From contig NZ_AP022574.1 of assembly GCF_010729305.1 (NCBI RefSeq), forward strand, positions 4,464,001 to 4,528,000: 64,000 nucleotides of DNA, written 5' to 3'. Position numbers and translations under genes: made by a program. Numbering within the stretch: position 1 is the first letter of the stretch; each line of letters begins with the position of its first letter. This document shows positions 25,338 to 34,336 of this stretch, one piece after another. Source of the DNA: Mycolicibacterium psychrotolerans (GTDB lineage Bacteria > Actinomycetota > Actinomycetes > Mycobacteriales > Mycobacteriaceae). The notes below the pieces were generated by a model. It was not told the origin of the DNA. It did not search any database and was given only the letters and a program-made list of their open reading frames with translations.

Positions 25338-26688
25338 AGCCGCGCATCCTTTCCCAATCCGTCACCGCGGCGTTGAAGGCCTTGAGCTCCACCCGCGCGT
25401 AGTTGAGGTAGTGGTCGACGACGTCGTCGCCGAAGGCGTCCCGCGCCACCTTCGAGTTGTCGAACAGCTCGACGGCCTCGGCCAGCGTCGTCGGCAGCCG
25501 CTCGGCACCGCTGGTGTAGGCGTTGCCGGACAGGGCCTCGGGCAGCTCGAGCTCGTTCTCGATGCCGTACAGGCCGCCCGCGATAAGCGCCGATACCGCG
25601 AGGTACTGGTTGACGTCGCCGCCGGGCGCCCGGTTCTCCATGCGCATCGCCGCGCCCCGGCCGACCACCCGCAGCGCACAGGTGCGGTTGTCGAAGCCCC
25701 ACGCGATCGCGGTCGGGGCGAAGCTGCCCTCGGCGAAGCGCTTGTAGGAGTTGATGTTCGGCGCGTAACACAGGCTCAGCTCCCGCATGGTCGCGAGCTG
25801 GCCGGCGATGAAACTGCGGAACAGCGGCGTCATCCCGTCCTCGGCATCGGAGTCGGCGAACACCGCACTGCCATCCTCGCCGCGCAGGGAGATGTGGATG
25901 TGGCAGCTGTTCCCTTCGCGCTCATCGAATTTCGCCATGAACGTCAGGCTCTTGCCGTGCTGGTCGGCGATCTCCTTGGCGCCGTTGCGGTAGATCGTGT
26001 GGTTGTCGCATGTGGTGCGCGCGTGGTCGTAGCGGAACCCGATCTCCTGCTGGCCGAGGTTGCACTCCCCCTTGACGCCCTCGCAGTACATGCCTGCCCC
26101 GTCCATGCCGAGGCGGATGTCGCGCAGCAGCGGCTCCATCCGGGTCGAGGCCAGCATCGCGTAGTCGATGTTGTAGTCGGTGGCCGGCGTGAGGCCCGTG
26201 TATCCCGCTGCCCAGGCCGCGCGAAAGGTGTCGTCGAAGACCATGAACTCGAGTTCGGTGGCCGCGTAGGGCACCAGGCCGCGCTCGGAGAGCCGGTCGA
26301 TCTGGCGGTTGAGGATGCTGCGCGGAGCCTGGGTGACCGGCCGGCCGTCCGTCCAGGACAGGTCGGCCATCACCAGAGCGGTGCCGGGCAGCCACGGCAC
26401 CGACCGCAGCGTGGCGAAGTCGGGGGTCATCACCATGTCGCCGTAGCCGGTCTCCCAGCTGGAGATCGAGTACCCGTCGACGGTGTTGTTGTCGACGTCG
26501 ACGGCCAGCAGGTAGTTGCAGCATTCCGCGCCGTGCTCGGCGGTGTCCTCGACGAACAGCCGCGCCGAGAGTCGTTTGCCGGTCAGCCGGCCCTGCATGT
26601 CGCAGAACGCGACGATGACCGTGTCGATCTCCCCCGCCTCGACCAGCGTCTCCAGCTCAGATCGCGACAGCATGCCCCGTGTACCCAT
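25324..26688 (-). CDS. glnA4: Glutamine synthetase-like protein GlnA4 (gamma-glutamyl-amine ligase type)
   Basis: 454 residues; Rv2860c is about 457. The fold motifs are changed from true glutamine synthetase: the Glu and metal site is GECNLGQQEI and the ATP site is NSCHIHISL, where ammonia-using enzymes have GPGQ-E and NGSGMH-H-S. The Streptomyces relative GlnA4 is known as a gamma-glutamylethanolamide synthetase, so an amine such as ethanolamine is the probable acceptor. First gene of the nine-gene minus-strand train; divergent from a permease with 149 bp between. Confidence 0.9.
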   Translation of the reverse strand: MGTRGMLSRSELETLVEAGEIDTVIVAFCDMQGRLTGKRLSARLFVEDTAEHGAECCNYLLAVDVDNNTVDGYSISSWETGYGDMVMTPDFATLRSVPWLPGTALVMADLSWTDGRPVTQAPRSILNRQIDRLSERGLVPYAATELEFMVFDDTFRAAWAAGYTGLTPATDYNIDYAMLASTRMEPLLRDIRLGMDGAGMYCEGVKGECNLGQQEIGFRYDHARTTCDNHTIYRNGAKEIADQHGKSLTFMAKFDEREGNSCHIHISLRGEDGSAVFADSDAEDGMTPLFRSFIAGQLATMRELSLCYAPNINSYKRFAEGSFAPTAIAWGFDNRTCALRVVGRGAAMRMENRAPGGDVNQYLAVSALIAGGLYGIENELELPEALSGNAYTSGAERLPTTLAEAVELFDNSKVARDAFGDDVVDHYLNYARVELKAFNAAVTDWERMRGFERL

Positions 26689-26762
26689 CAGTGTCCTTCG
26701 TTCCTGGTGTCGGCGTCCCGCACCCGCACCAAACTGCCACGTTCAAAGGTAGGACGCCAGAC

Positions 26763-26778
26763 CAATAGCGATCTATTG
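26763..26778. promoter_or_regulatory. Dyad CAATAG-N4-CTATTG between glnA4 and the permease gene
   Basis: CAATAG at 26763-26768 and CTATTG at 26773-26778 with spacer CGAT, located about 60-75 bp from both start codons in the shared promoter region. A dimeric regulator, such as the FadR-type protein of the train, could act here on both operons. Confidence 0.4.
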
Positions 26779-26837
26779 TCCCTTGTGGTGCCCGGCGCCG
26801 GCCGTCGCGCTGCTTTCTCACACACAGGAGGTCTTCC

Positions 26838-28406
26838 GTGCCCGAGGGCCATGAACCACTGAGCGACGACGAGCGACATCTCGCGCGACTCGGTTACGTC
26901 CAGGAGCTGTCGCGTTCCTGGTCGGGTTTCTCCAACTTCGCGATCTCGTTCTCGATCATCTCGATCCTGGCGGGCTGCTTCACGTCGTTCGGCCTGGGCT
27001 GGAACAACGGCGGCCCGGCGTCCATCGCCTGGGGCTGGCCCGTGGTGGCGTTGTTCATCCTGCTCATCGGCTTCTGCATGTCCGAACTGGTGTCCGCGTT
27101 CCCGACCTCGGGCGGGATCTATTGGTGGGCTGCCCGGCTCGGCGGCCCCAAGGCCGGGTTCTACACCGGCTGGCTGAACCTGATCGGACTGATCGCGATC
27201 CTGGCGTCCGTCGCCTACGGCAGCGCGACGTTCCTGGACCTGACGCTGTCGACGTTCAGCGAGAACTGGGCGGCCGGCTACAGCCTGAGCCGCGTGTTCG
27301 TGATGTTCCTGGTGATCCTGGTCGCCGTCGCGGTGATCAACATCTTCTCCTCGCACCTGCTGGCGGTCATCAACAACATCTCGGTGTGGTGGCATGTCGC
27401 CGGGGCCATCGCGGTGGTGGCGATCCTGTGGCTGCTGCCCGACCGGCACGCGAGTTTCTCCGACGTGTTCGCCACCACGGTGAACAACACCGGAATGTTC
27501 AACGGCGACAAGGGCATCGGCTGGGTGCTGTTCGTGCTGCCGATCGCGGCGATCCTGACGCAGTACACGATCACCGGCTACGACGCGTCGGCGCACCTGT
27601 CCGAGGAGACGCACAGCGCGGCCGATGCCGCGGCCAAGGGCATCTGGCGCTCGATCTTCTACTCCGCGATCGGCGGCTGGATCCTGCTGCTGAGCTTCCT
27701 GTTCGCCGTGCAGGACGTGGACGCGGTGACCGAGGGCGGCGGTCTGGTGCAGGTGATCTTCGCCCAGGCGCTGGACTCGAAGTGGATGGGCATCGTGTTG
27801 CTGATCTCGTGCGCGGGCCAGCTGTTCTGCACCACCGCCTGCCAGACCAGTGCCTCCCGCATGCTGTTCGCGTTCAGCCGCGACCGCGCGGTGCCCGGTC
27901 ACCAGTTGTGGGCGAAGATCAACGCCAAGCGGGTGCCCGCGAACGCGGTGCTGGTCACCGCGACACTGGCCGCGGTCATCACCCTGCCGGCTCTGGTCCC
28001 GGTGGACGTCAACGGCGCACCGGCGCCGATCGCGTTCTACGCGGTGGTGTCGATCGGCGTTGTGGGTCTGTACCTGTGCTTCGCGGTGCCCATCTTCCTG
28101 CGCTGGCGGATGGGTGACGCGTTCGAGGTCGGGTCGTGGAACCTGCGGGGGCACTACAAGTGGATGGCTCCGCTCGCATTGATCGAGATCGTCATCACGT
28201 CGATCATCGCGATGTTCCCCACCTCGATCGGCGGCGTGCCGTGGGGCGGCAGCTTCGAGTGGAAGTTCGTCAACTACACCCCGATCCTCGTCGGCGGCGT
28301 GCTGCTGGCGCTCTACATCTACTGGCATGTGTCGGTGAAGAACTGGTTCACCGGTCCTGTCCGGCAGATCGACGAGACCGGCGGCCGGCTGGAGGGGGTG
28401 TCCTGA
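26838..28406 (+). CDS. APC-superfamily amino acid/amine permease
   Basis: 522 residues with about 12 membrane helices. The N-terminus (residues 1-30) is cytosolic and charged; then FAISFSIISILAGCFTSF, and the APC hallmark FPTSGGIYWWAARLGGPK follows helix 2. It resembles GABA, choline and ethanolamine carriers of actinobacteria. GTG 26838 has an AGGAGG ribosome site (about 26826-26831). Divergent from glnA4, so it most likely imports the amine that the catabolic train uses. Confidence 0.88.
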   Translation: MPEGHEPLSDDERHLARLGYVQELSRSWSGFSNFAISFSIISILAGCFTSFGLGWNNGGPASIAWGWPVVALFILLIGFCMSELVSAFPTSGGIYWWAARLGGPKAGFYTGWLNLIGLIAILASVAYGSATFLDLTLSTFSENWAAGYSLSRVFVMFLVILVAVAVINIFSSHLLAVINNISVWWHVAGAIAVVAILWLLPDRHASFSDVFATTVNNTGMFNGDKGIGWVLFVLPIAAILTQYTITGYDASAHLSEETHSAADAAAKGIWRSIFYSAIGGWILLLSFLFAVQDVDAVTEGGGLVQVIFAQALDSKWMGIVLLISCAGQLFCTTACQTSASRMLFAFSRDRAVPGHQLWAKINAKRVPANAVLVTATLAAVITLPALVPVDVNGAPAPIAFYAVVSIGVVGLYLCFAVPIFLRWRMGDAFEVGSWNLRGHYKWMAPLALIEIVITSIIAMFPTSIGGVPWGGSFEWKFVNYTPILVGGVLLALYIYWHVSVKNWFTGPVRQIDETGGRLEGVS

Positions 28407-28447
28407 CCCCGCTGTGACGCGGATCTCGATCTTGATGCGCTGATCGC

Positions 28448-28472
28448 GTTTGACCGCTCGGACCTGGGGTAG
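28448..28472 (+). promoter_or_regulatory. SigF-like promoter before asnO-ngg
   Basis: GTTT at 28448-28451 and GGGTAG at 28467-28472 with a 15-bp spacer fit the mycobacterial SigF pattern GTTT-N15-17-GGGTAT with one change. It is about 76 bp upstream of the asnO start. SigF serves stress and stationary phase, which suits an osmolyte operon. Confidence 0.5.
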
Positions 28473-28548
28473 ACACTCCCATCGCCGGGCGTCGAGCGCG
28501 GCTGCATGGACCGATCGAGGAACGCCGAAACAGAGTAGGGTCGCAAAG

Positions 28549-30354
28549 GTGTGTGGAGCCACCGGCGAGGTACGCCTCGACGGAACAAGCCCGGACGTCC
28601 GAGCCGTCACCGCGATGGCCGAAGTCATGGTGCCTCGCGGACCCGACTCGGCCGGAGTGTGGTCTCAGGGCCGCGTCGCCCTCGGCCACCGGCGGCTGAA
28701 GATCATCGACCTCTCGGAAGCCGGCGCGCAGCCGATGGTGGACGCCGAACTGGGACTGTCGATCGCCTGGAACGGCTGCATCTACAACTACGAGCAGCTG
28801 CGCGACGAACTGACGGGCCAGGGCTACCGCTTCTTCTCCCACAGCGACACCGAGGTCCTGATCAAGGCCTACCACCGGTGGGGTGACCGGTTCGTCGACC
28901 GCCTCAAGGGCATGTTCGCGTTCGCGATCGTCGAGCGCGACAGCGGCCGGGTGCTGCTGGGGCGTGACCGCCTCGGCATCAAGCCGCTGTACCTGTCCCA
29001 GACCGGCGACCGCGTGCGGTTCGCGTCGTCGCTGCCCGCGTTGTTGGCGGGCGGGGACGTCGACACCCGGATCGACCCCATCGCGCTGCACCACTACATG
29101 ACCTTCCACTCGGTGGTGCCCTCGCCCCGCACCATCCTGCGCGGCGTCAGCAAGCTGCCGCCCGCCTCGCTGATGGCGATCGAACCGGACGGCACCCGCA
29201 CCACCACGACGTACTGGGAGCCCGACTTCACCCGCCGCGACGACCGCGCCGACTGGTCCGAAAAAGACTGGGAGGACGCGGTTCTGGAGTCGCTGCGGGT
29301 GGCGGTGAAGCGCAGGCTGGTCGCCGACGTACCGGTCGGTTGCCTTCTGTCCGGCGGCGTCGACTCCAGCCTGATCGTCGGGCTGCTGGCCGAAGCGGGT
29401 CAGCACGGCCTGGCGACGTTCTCGATCGGCTTCGAGTCGGTCAACGGCGTGGCGGGCGACGAGTTCCGGTACTCCGACATCGTCGCCGAGCGGTTCGGCA
29501 CCGACCATCACCAGATCCGCATCGACACCGCACGGATGCTGCCCGCCCTCGACGGCGCGATCGGCGCGATGAGCGAGCCCATGGTCAGCCACGACTGCGT
29601 GGCCTTCTACCTGCTCAGCCAGGAAGTCGCCAAGCACGTCAAGGTCGTCCAGTCCGGGCAGGGGGCAGACGAGGTGTTCGCCGGCTACCACTGGTATCCC
29701 CCGATGGGTGAGCCTGCCGCGGCGTCGCTGGAGGGATCCGTCGCCAGCTACCGGGCCGCGTTCTTCGACCGCGACCAGACCGGCTACGCCGATCTGGTGA
29801 CGAGGAGTTACCTGGCCGCCGACGACCCGAGCGAGGCATTCGTCACCGAGCACTTCGCCCGCGCCGGCGCGCAGACCGGCGTGGACCGCGCGTTGCGCCT
29901 CGACACCACCGTGATGCTGGTCGACGATCCGGTCAAACGGGTCGACAACATGACGATGGCCTGGGGCCTCGAGGGCCGGGTGCCCTTCCTCGATCATGAT
30001 CTGGTCGAGCTCGCCGCCACCTGCCCGCCGCAGCTGAAGACCGCCCACGAGGGCAAGGGTGTCCTGAAACAAGCTGCGCGCCAGGTGATTCCCGCCGCGG
30101 TGATCGACCGACCCAAGGGATACTTCCCGGTGCCCGCCCTCACCCACCTCGAAGGGCCCTACCTCGACCTCGTCCGCGATGCGCTCTACGCGCCGGCGGC
30201 CAAGGAGCGCGGGCTGTTCCGTCCCGAGGCCGTGGAGCGCCTGTTGGCCGACCCGAACGGCAAGCTCACCCCGCTGCGCGGCAACGAGCTGTGGCAGATC
30301 GCGTTGCTCGAGTTGTGGCTGCAGAAGCACGGAATCACCGGGCCCGCCGCGTGA
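28549..30354 (+). CDS. asnO: N-acetylglutaminylglutamine amidotransferase (asparagine-synthase type)
   Basis: 601 residues. It would amidate N-acetylglutaminylglutamine to the osmolyte NAGGN. The GTG at 28549 is chosen because it puts Cys at position 2, the N-terminal nucleophile of class II amidotransferases (residues 1-210, WNGCIYNYEQL). The synthetase part has the PP-loop LLSGGVDSSLIVGL and GQGADEVFAGY. It differs from AsnB by its partner: the downstream GNAT/ATP-grasp gene overlaps by four bases, the pairing known from Pseudomonas and Sinorhizobium NAGGN operons. Confidence 0.9.
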   Translation: MCGATGEVRLDGTSPDVRAVTAMAEVMVPRGPDSAGVWSQGRVALGHRRLKIIDLSEAGAQPMVDAELGLSIAWNGCIYNYEQLRDELTGQGYRFFSHSDTEVLIKAYHRWGDRFVDRLKGMFAFAIVERDSGRVLLGRDRLGIKPLYLSQTGDRVRFASSLPALLAGGDVDTRIDPIALHHYMTFHSVVPSPRTILRGVSKLPPASLMAIEPDGTRTTTTYWEPDFTRRDDRADWSEKDWEDAVLESLRVAVKRRLVADVPVGCLLSGGVDSSLIVGLLAEAGQHGLATFSIGFESVNGVAGDEFRYSDIVAERFGTDHHQIRIDTARMLPALDGAIGAMSEPMVSHDCVAFYLLSQEVAKHVKVVQSGQGADEVFAGYHWYPPMGEPAAASLEGSVASYRAAFFDRDQTGYADLVTRSYLAADDPSEAFVTEHFARAGAQTGVDRALRLDTTVMLVDDPVKRVDNMTMAWGLEGRVPFLDHDLVELAATCPPQLKTAHEGKGVLKQAARQVIPAAVIDRPKGYFPVPALTHLEGPYLDLVRDALYAPAAKERGLFRPEAVERLLADPNGKLTPLRGNELWQIALLELWLQKHGITGPAA

Positions 30355-32144
30355 CCGGTCTCGACCCGAGGGGCGACCCGGCCGGCGAGCACTCCGAGGC
30401 CATCACGCTGGCCCTGCACGAGGCGTCCCCGCCCGACATGGTCGACGCGATGGCCGACGACGTGGTGCTCGAACTGGGTTGGGGCAGGCTGATTTTCGGC
30501 CAGACGTTCAGCGACCCGGAGCGGCTCGCGGAGGTGCTGCGCGAAGAGGCGCACGGTCGCCGCGACATCTGCATCTATGCCCGCGAACCGCACGTGCTGG
30601 TCTCCAAGGCGCCCGCCGAGTTGTTCATCGATCCCAGCCACACCTACCGGCTTCGGTTCACCGACGCCGAGGATCCCGGCCCCCCGCGCAGTGGCTTCAC
30701 CGTCCGCGCGCTGCAGAGTCGCGAGGACGCCGACGCGATGAACCGCGTCTACGTCCGGTGCGGCATGGTGCCCGCGCCCACCGATCTGCTGTGGGACAAC
30801 CATCAGAACCAGCACTCGGTCGACTACCTGGTCGCCGTCGGCGACGACGGCACCGTGCTCGGCACCGTCACCGGCGTCGACCACGCCACGCTGTTCGCCG
30901 ATCCGGAGAACGGGTCGAGCCTGTGGACACTCGCGGTGGACCCGGCGGCCACGCTGCCCGGCGTGGGCGCCGCGCTGACCCGCAGCCTGGCGTCGCTGTA
31001 CCGCGAACGCGGCCGCGCCTACATGGATCTGTCGGTCACCCACGACAACAACGCGGCGATCGCGCTGTACGAGAAGCTCGGATTCAGCCGGGTGCCGGTG
31101 ATGGCGGTCAAGCGCAAGAACGCCATCAACGAGCCGTTGTTCACTCACCCGCCCGAGACCGTCGACGACATGAACCCCTACGCGCGGATCATCGCCGACG
31201 AGGCGATGCGCCGCGGCATCTGGGTGGAGGTGCTCGACGCCGAGGCCGGTGAGATGCGGTTGTCGCACGGCGGGCGCAGCGTGGTCACACGGGAGTCGTT
31301 GTCGGAGTACACCTCCGCGGTGGCGATGAGCCGCTGCGACGACAAACGCCTGACGCGGCGCATCGTCTCCGAGGCGGGGATCGCCGTGCCGAAGGGCCGG
31401 CTGGCCACATTCGACGAGGCGGACCACGAGTTCCTCGCCGAGGTGGGCGACGTCGTGGTCAAACCCACCCGCGGCGAACAGGGCAAGGGCATCACCGTCG
31501 GGGTGGACGGACCCGAGGAGCTCGAGGCGGCCCTGGCCAGGGCCCGTGAGCAGCATCCCGAGGTGCTCATCGAGCAGCGCGCCGAGGGCGACGATCTGCG
31601 CCTGGTGGTGATCGACAAGAAGGTGGTCGCCGCCGCGCTGCGGATGCCCGCCGAGGTGACCGGCACCGGCCGGCACACCATCGCCGAGCTGATCGAGGCC
31701 CAGAGCCGGCGGCGCGCCGCCGCCACCGGCGGGGAGTCACGCATCCCGATGGACGTCGTGACCGAGACGACGGTGCGCGAAGCCGGTTACGCGTTCGACG
31801 ACGTCCTGCCCGAGGGCGAGCGGCTGCGCGTGCGCCGGACGGCCAATCTGCATCAGGGCGGCACCATCCACGACGTGACTTCGACCGTGCATCCGGAACT
31901 GTGCCGGGTCGCCGTGGCGGCCGCCGACGCGATCGGTATCCCGGTGACGGGGATCGATCTGCTGGTCCCCGACGTCACCCGGCCCGAGTATGTGTTCATC
32001 GAGGCCAACGAACGACCTGGGTTGGCCAACCACGAGCCTCAGCCCACCGCACAGGCTTTCGTCGACTTCCTGTTCCCCGGCCAGCCCGGCATCCCGCCGG
32101 CGTGGACGCCCGACGAAGCCGCGAGCGGCGACGACGGGGCCTGA
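30351..32144 (+). CDS. ngg: N-acetylglutaminylglutamine synthetase (GNAT and ATP-grasp)
   Basis: 597 residues from GTG 30351, overlapping the asnO stop. The GNAT domain (about residues 115-265) has VDPAATLPGVGAALTRSL as acetyl-CoA loop and would acetylate glutamine. The ATP-grasp domain (about 330-590) has VKPTRGEQGKGITVGV and the metal-binding end YVFIEANERPG, and would join two glutamines. The product is finished by AsnO. I do not recall the pair in M. tuberculosis, so it fits an environmental mycobacterium facing osmotic change. Confidence 0.9.
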   Translation: MTGLDPRGDPAGEHSEAITLALHEASPPDMVDAMADDVVLELGWGRLIFGQTFSDPERLAEVLREEAHGRRDICIYAREPHVLVSKAPAELFIDPSHTYRLRFTDAEDPGPPRSGFTVRALQSREDADAMNRVYVRCGMVPAPTDLLWDNHQNQHSVDYLVAVGDDGTVLGTVTGVDHATLFADPENGSSLWTLAVDPAATLPGVGAALTRSLASLYRERGRAYMDLSVTHDNNAAIALYEKLGFSRVPVMAVKRKNAINEPLFTHPPETVDDMNPYARIIADEAMRRGIWVEVLDAEAGEMRLSHGGRSVVTRESLSEYTSAVAMSRCDDKRLTRRIVSEAGIAVPKGRLATFDEADHEFLAEVGDVVVKPTRGEQGKGITVGVDGPEELEAALARAREQHPEVLIEQRAEGDDLRLVVIDKKVVAAALRMPAEVTGTGRHTIAELIEAQSRRRAAATGGESRIPMDVVTETTVREAGYAFDDVLPEGERLRVRRTANLHQGGTIHDVTSTVHPELCRVAVAAADAIGIPVTGIDLLVPDVTRPEYVFIEANERPGLANHEPQPTAQAFVDFLFPGQPGIPPAWTPDEAASGDDGA

Positions 32145-32151
32145 TGCCCGC

Positions 32152-32715
32152 TCACCAGGTGCTGGTGCGCATCACGATCTCGGCCGCCAATTGCGCCGTG
32201 GAGTCGGCGGCCTGACGGCGCCCCAACAGGTCGACGATCCGGTACTCGCCGTAGACGAACCGCTGGCTGGCCTTCGCGACGGCCCGCGCCGCGCTCGAAC
32301 TCACCAGCGCGGTCGTGTTCAACTCCACCGGCGGGCAGTGCTCGTCGCGCACCACGCCGGACAGATCCGCCACTCGCGGATGACCGCGATCGATCACCAC
32401 CAGACCGATGAACCGATCGAGCCGCGTGGCGGCCAGCTCCCACGCCAGTTCCCCGCCGAACCGGTCCCCCACCAGCAGGGCCCACCGGACCTCGAGCGTG
32501 TCGAGGATGCCGATCACCGACTTGGCGGTGAGCCGCGGGTCGGGGCCGATGACAACGGTTCGCAGGGACGCCGTGTGCAGCCGCTGGCAGACGGCTTCGT
32601 AGGCGGCGGGGGCCTTCTGCGCCGCGCCGAGCAGCACCACGACCGAACCCTTCTCCGGGCCGGCGACCTCGACGGGCACGCCGATGCCGTCCACGGTGAT
32701 CATGGGCGAGGGCAT
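32152..32715 (-). CDS. Small alpha/beta hydrolase-fold protein with altered nucleophile
   Basis: 187 residues. The chain follows a short alpha/beta hydrolase fold (VVVLLGAAQKAPAAYEAVCQ, then ALLVGDRFGGELAWELA, then FIGLVVIDRGHP). The nucleophile elbow G-x-S-x-G reads GDRFGG, so Asp-Arg replaces the Ser position. It may be a non-catalytic or haloalkane-dehalogenase-like variant. Seven bases separate its end from the convergent ngg gene. Function unknown. Confidence 0.65.
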   Translation of the reverse strand: MPSPMITVDGIGVPVEVAGPEKGSVVVLLGAAQKAPAAYEAVCQRLHTASLRTVVIGPDPRLTAKSVIGILDTLEVRWALLVGDRFGGELAWELAATRLDRFIGLVVIDRGHPRVADLSGVVRDEHCPPVELNTTALVSSSAARAVAKASQRFVYGEYRIVDLLGRRQAADSTAQLAAEIVMRTSTW

Positions 32716-32776
32716 TGCGCCACGCTACAGGTCGGACGGGAGTCGGCGGGCGGGTTTTGCCGCTCGCGCGGCGCCG

Positions 32777-33436
32777 TCACGCTGCCTGTGCGCGTTCGGC
32801 CTGTCGGGAGACGACGTCCAGAAAGGTCTGCGGCAGCGTGCCTTTGACCGGAATCGACGGGTCGTCGGTCGGGAACGCGATGCCGAACACGGCCGTGGCG
32901 CCGAGGTTTTCGAAGGAGAAGTACACCGTGCTGTCCGCGCCGGCGAGGTGCATGGTCTGCTCGTAGACCAACGCGTCGGGGCGCGGCGTGCTCAGCCTGG
33001 TGGTGGTCATCGGGATGCCGGGGTCGGTGGGCGCGAAGAATGTCTGGAACTCGGCGCACCGCGCGGCGGTGGCGGCCAGCCGGTCGAGGTCCAGCGGCCA
33101 GGTCAGCACCGTGATCACCATACGGGCGCCGTCGTAGGCGGCCACGTACTCGGCGGCGCTGCCGGGACCGCGCTGCGCGCCGGCGGCGATGTCGCGGGTG
33201 AGCCCGTCGGTGCAGCCCTCGGGCTTCGACAGCATCGGCGGCGGACCACCCGCGCCGTCGGCCGTGCCGGGGTCCTTGGTGATGCGCTCGTAGTGCACGC
33301 CGGGCGGGAAATCGGCGGCGGTCAGCAGCGCCCGGTCCAGACGCGCGCCGGGCCAGGTGGCGGTGCCGGTCACCGTCGGCGCGCACCCGCCGAGCAGCAG
33401 CAGGGCGACCGTCGCGAAGGCCGCCCGCCGGATCAT
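32777..33436 (-). CDS. Putative lipoprotein of unknown function
   Basis: 219 residues. A signal peptide with lipobox LLLGGC (Cys18) predicts a lipid anchor on the outer face of the cytoplasmic membrane. The rest has no domain I can name; two further Cys (in PEGCTDG and ARCAEF) could pair. Mycobacteria carry many such secreted sensor-like lipoproteins. It lies 20 bases after map, in the same direction, and 61 bp before the small hydrolase gene. Confidence 0.7.
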   Translation of the reverse strand: MIRRAAFATVALLLLGGCAPTVTGTATWPGARLDRALLTAADFPPGVHYERITKDPGTADGAGGPPPMLSKPEGCTDGLTRDIAAGAQRGPGSAAEYVAAYDGARMVITVLTWPLDLDRLAATAARCAEFQTFFAPTDPGIPMTTTRLSTPRPDALVYEQTMHLAGADSTVYFSFENLGATAVFGIAFPTDDPSIPVKGTLPQTFLDVVSRQAERAQAA

Positions 33437-33456
33437 GGCTTCAGGCTACCGACGCC

Positions 33457-34314
33457 TCAGGCCTCGGTGAGGATCTCCGCACCGGAGTCGGTGACCACCA
33501 GGGTGTGTTCGAACTGGGCGGTCCACTTCTTGTCCCTGGTCGCCACGGTCCAGTCGTCGTCCCAGATCTCGTAGTCGAGGCTGCCGAGATTGATCATCGG
33601 CTCGATCGTGAAGGTCATCCCGGGCTCGATCACGGTCTGCACCGAGGGCTGGTCGTAGTGCAGCACGACGAGTCCGTTGTGGAATGTGGTACCGATACCG
33701 TGACCGGTGAAATCGCGAACCACGTTGTAGCCGAACCGGTTCGCGTACGCCTCGATCACCCGCCCGATCACCGAGAGGGCACGGCCCGGTTTGACCGCCT
33801 TGATCGCGCGCATCGTCGCCTCGTGGGTGCGTTCGACGAGCAGCCGGTGTTCCTCGGAGACGTCGCCCGCCAGGAAGGTCGCGTTGGTGTCGCCGTGCAC
33901 GCCGTCGATGTAGGCGGTCACGTCGATGTTCACGATGTCGCCGTCCTCGATGACCGTCGAGTCCGGGATGCCGTGGCAGATGATCTCGTTCAGCGAGGTG
34001 CAGCAGGACTTCGGATAGCCCCTGTAGCCCAGCGTCGAGGGATAGGCGCCGTGATCGACCATGTACTCGTGGGCGATCCGGTCGAGTTCGTCGGTGGTGA
34101 CGCCGGGGGCGACGGCTCTGCCCGCCTCGGCGAGCGCGCCCGCGGCGATCCGGCCGGCCACCCGCATCTTCTCGATCACCTCCGGGGTCTGCACCCACGG
34201 CTCCGAGCCCTCCTGCGCGGTCGGCCTGCCCACGTACTCGGGACGGGGAATCGACGCCGGCACCGGCCGTGTCGGCGACACCGTGCCGGGCCGGAGGGCG
34301 GTCCGTACAGACAT
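33457..34314 (-). CDS. map: Methionine aminopeptidase, type I, MapB form
   Basis: 285 residues, the length of M. tuberculosis Rv2861c. It removes the initiator Met. An N-terminal proline-rich extension (about residues 1-40) typical of MapB precedes the pita-bread fold. The five metal ligands are visible: two Asp in VNIDVTAYIDGVHGDTN, His in DFTGHGIGT, and Glu in TIEPMI and QFEHTL. It is divergent from the thioesterase gene with only 22 bp between start codons. Confidence 0.94.
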   Translation of the reverse strand: MSVRTALRPGTVSPTRPVPASIPRPEYVGRPTAQEGSEPWVQTPEVIEKMRVAGRIAAGALAEAGRAVAPGVTTDELDRIAHEYMVDHGAYPSTLGYRGYPKSCCTSLNEIICHGIPDSTVIEDGDIVNIDVTAYIDGVHGDTNATFLAGDVSEEHRLLVERTHEATMRAIKAVKPGRALSVIGRVIEAYANRFGYNVVRDFTGHGIGTTFHNGLVVLHYDQPSVQTVIEPGMTFTIEPMINLGSLDYEIWDDDWTVATRDKKWTAQFEHTLVVTDSGAEILTEA

Positions 34315-34324
34315 GACGCAATGC

Positions 34325-34330
34325 TAGCGT
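34325..34330 (+). promoter_or_regulatory. -10 element TAGCGT, leaderless thioesterase promoter
   Basis: TGCTAGCGT with -10 TAGCGT is followed by six bases and then the ATG at 34337. This spacing puts the transcript start on the A of the start codon, the leaderless arrangement common in mycobacteria. No ribosome site is present. Confidence 0.5.
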
Positions 34331-34336
34331 TCGGCG

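Noticed and set aside
26688..30330. Long minus-strand frames opposite the permease and asnO.
   Set aside because: They mirror well-identified plus-strand genes and consist of low-complexity Arg/Gly/Val/His-rich sequence.
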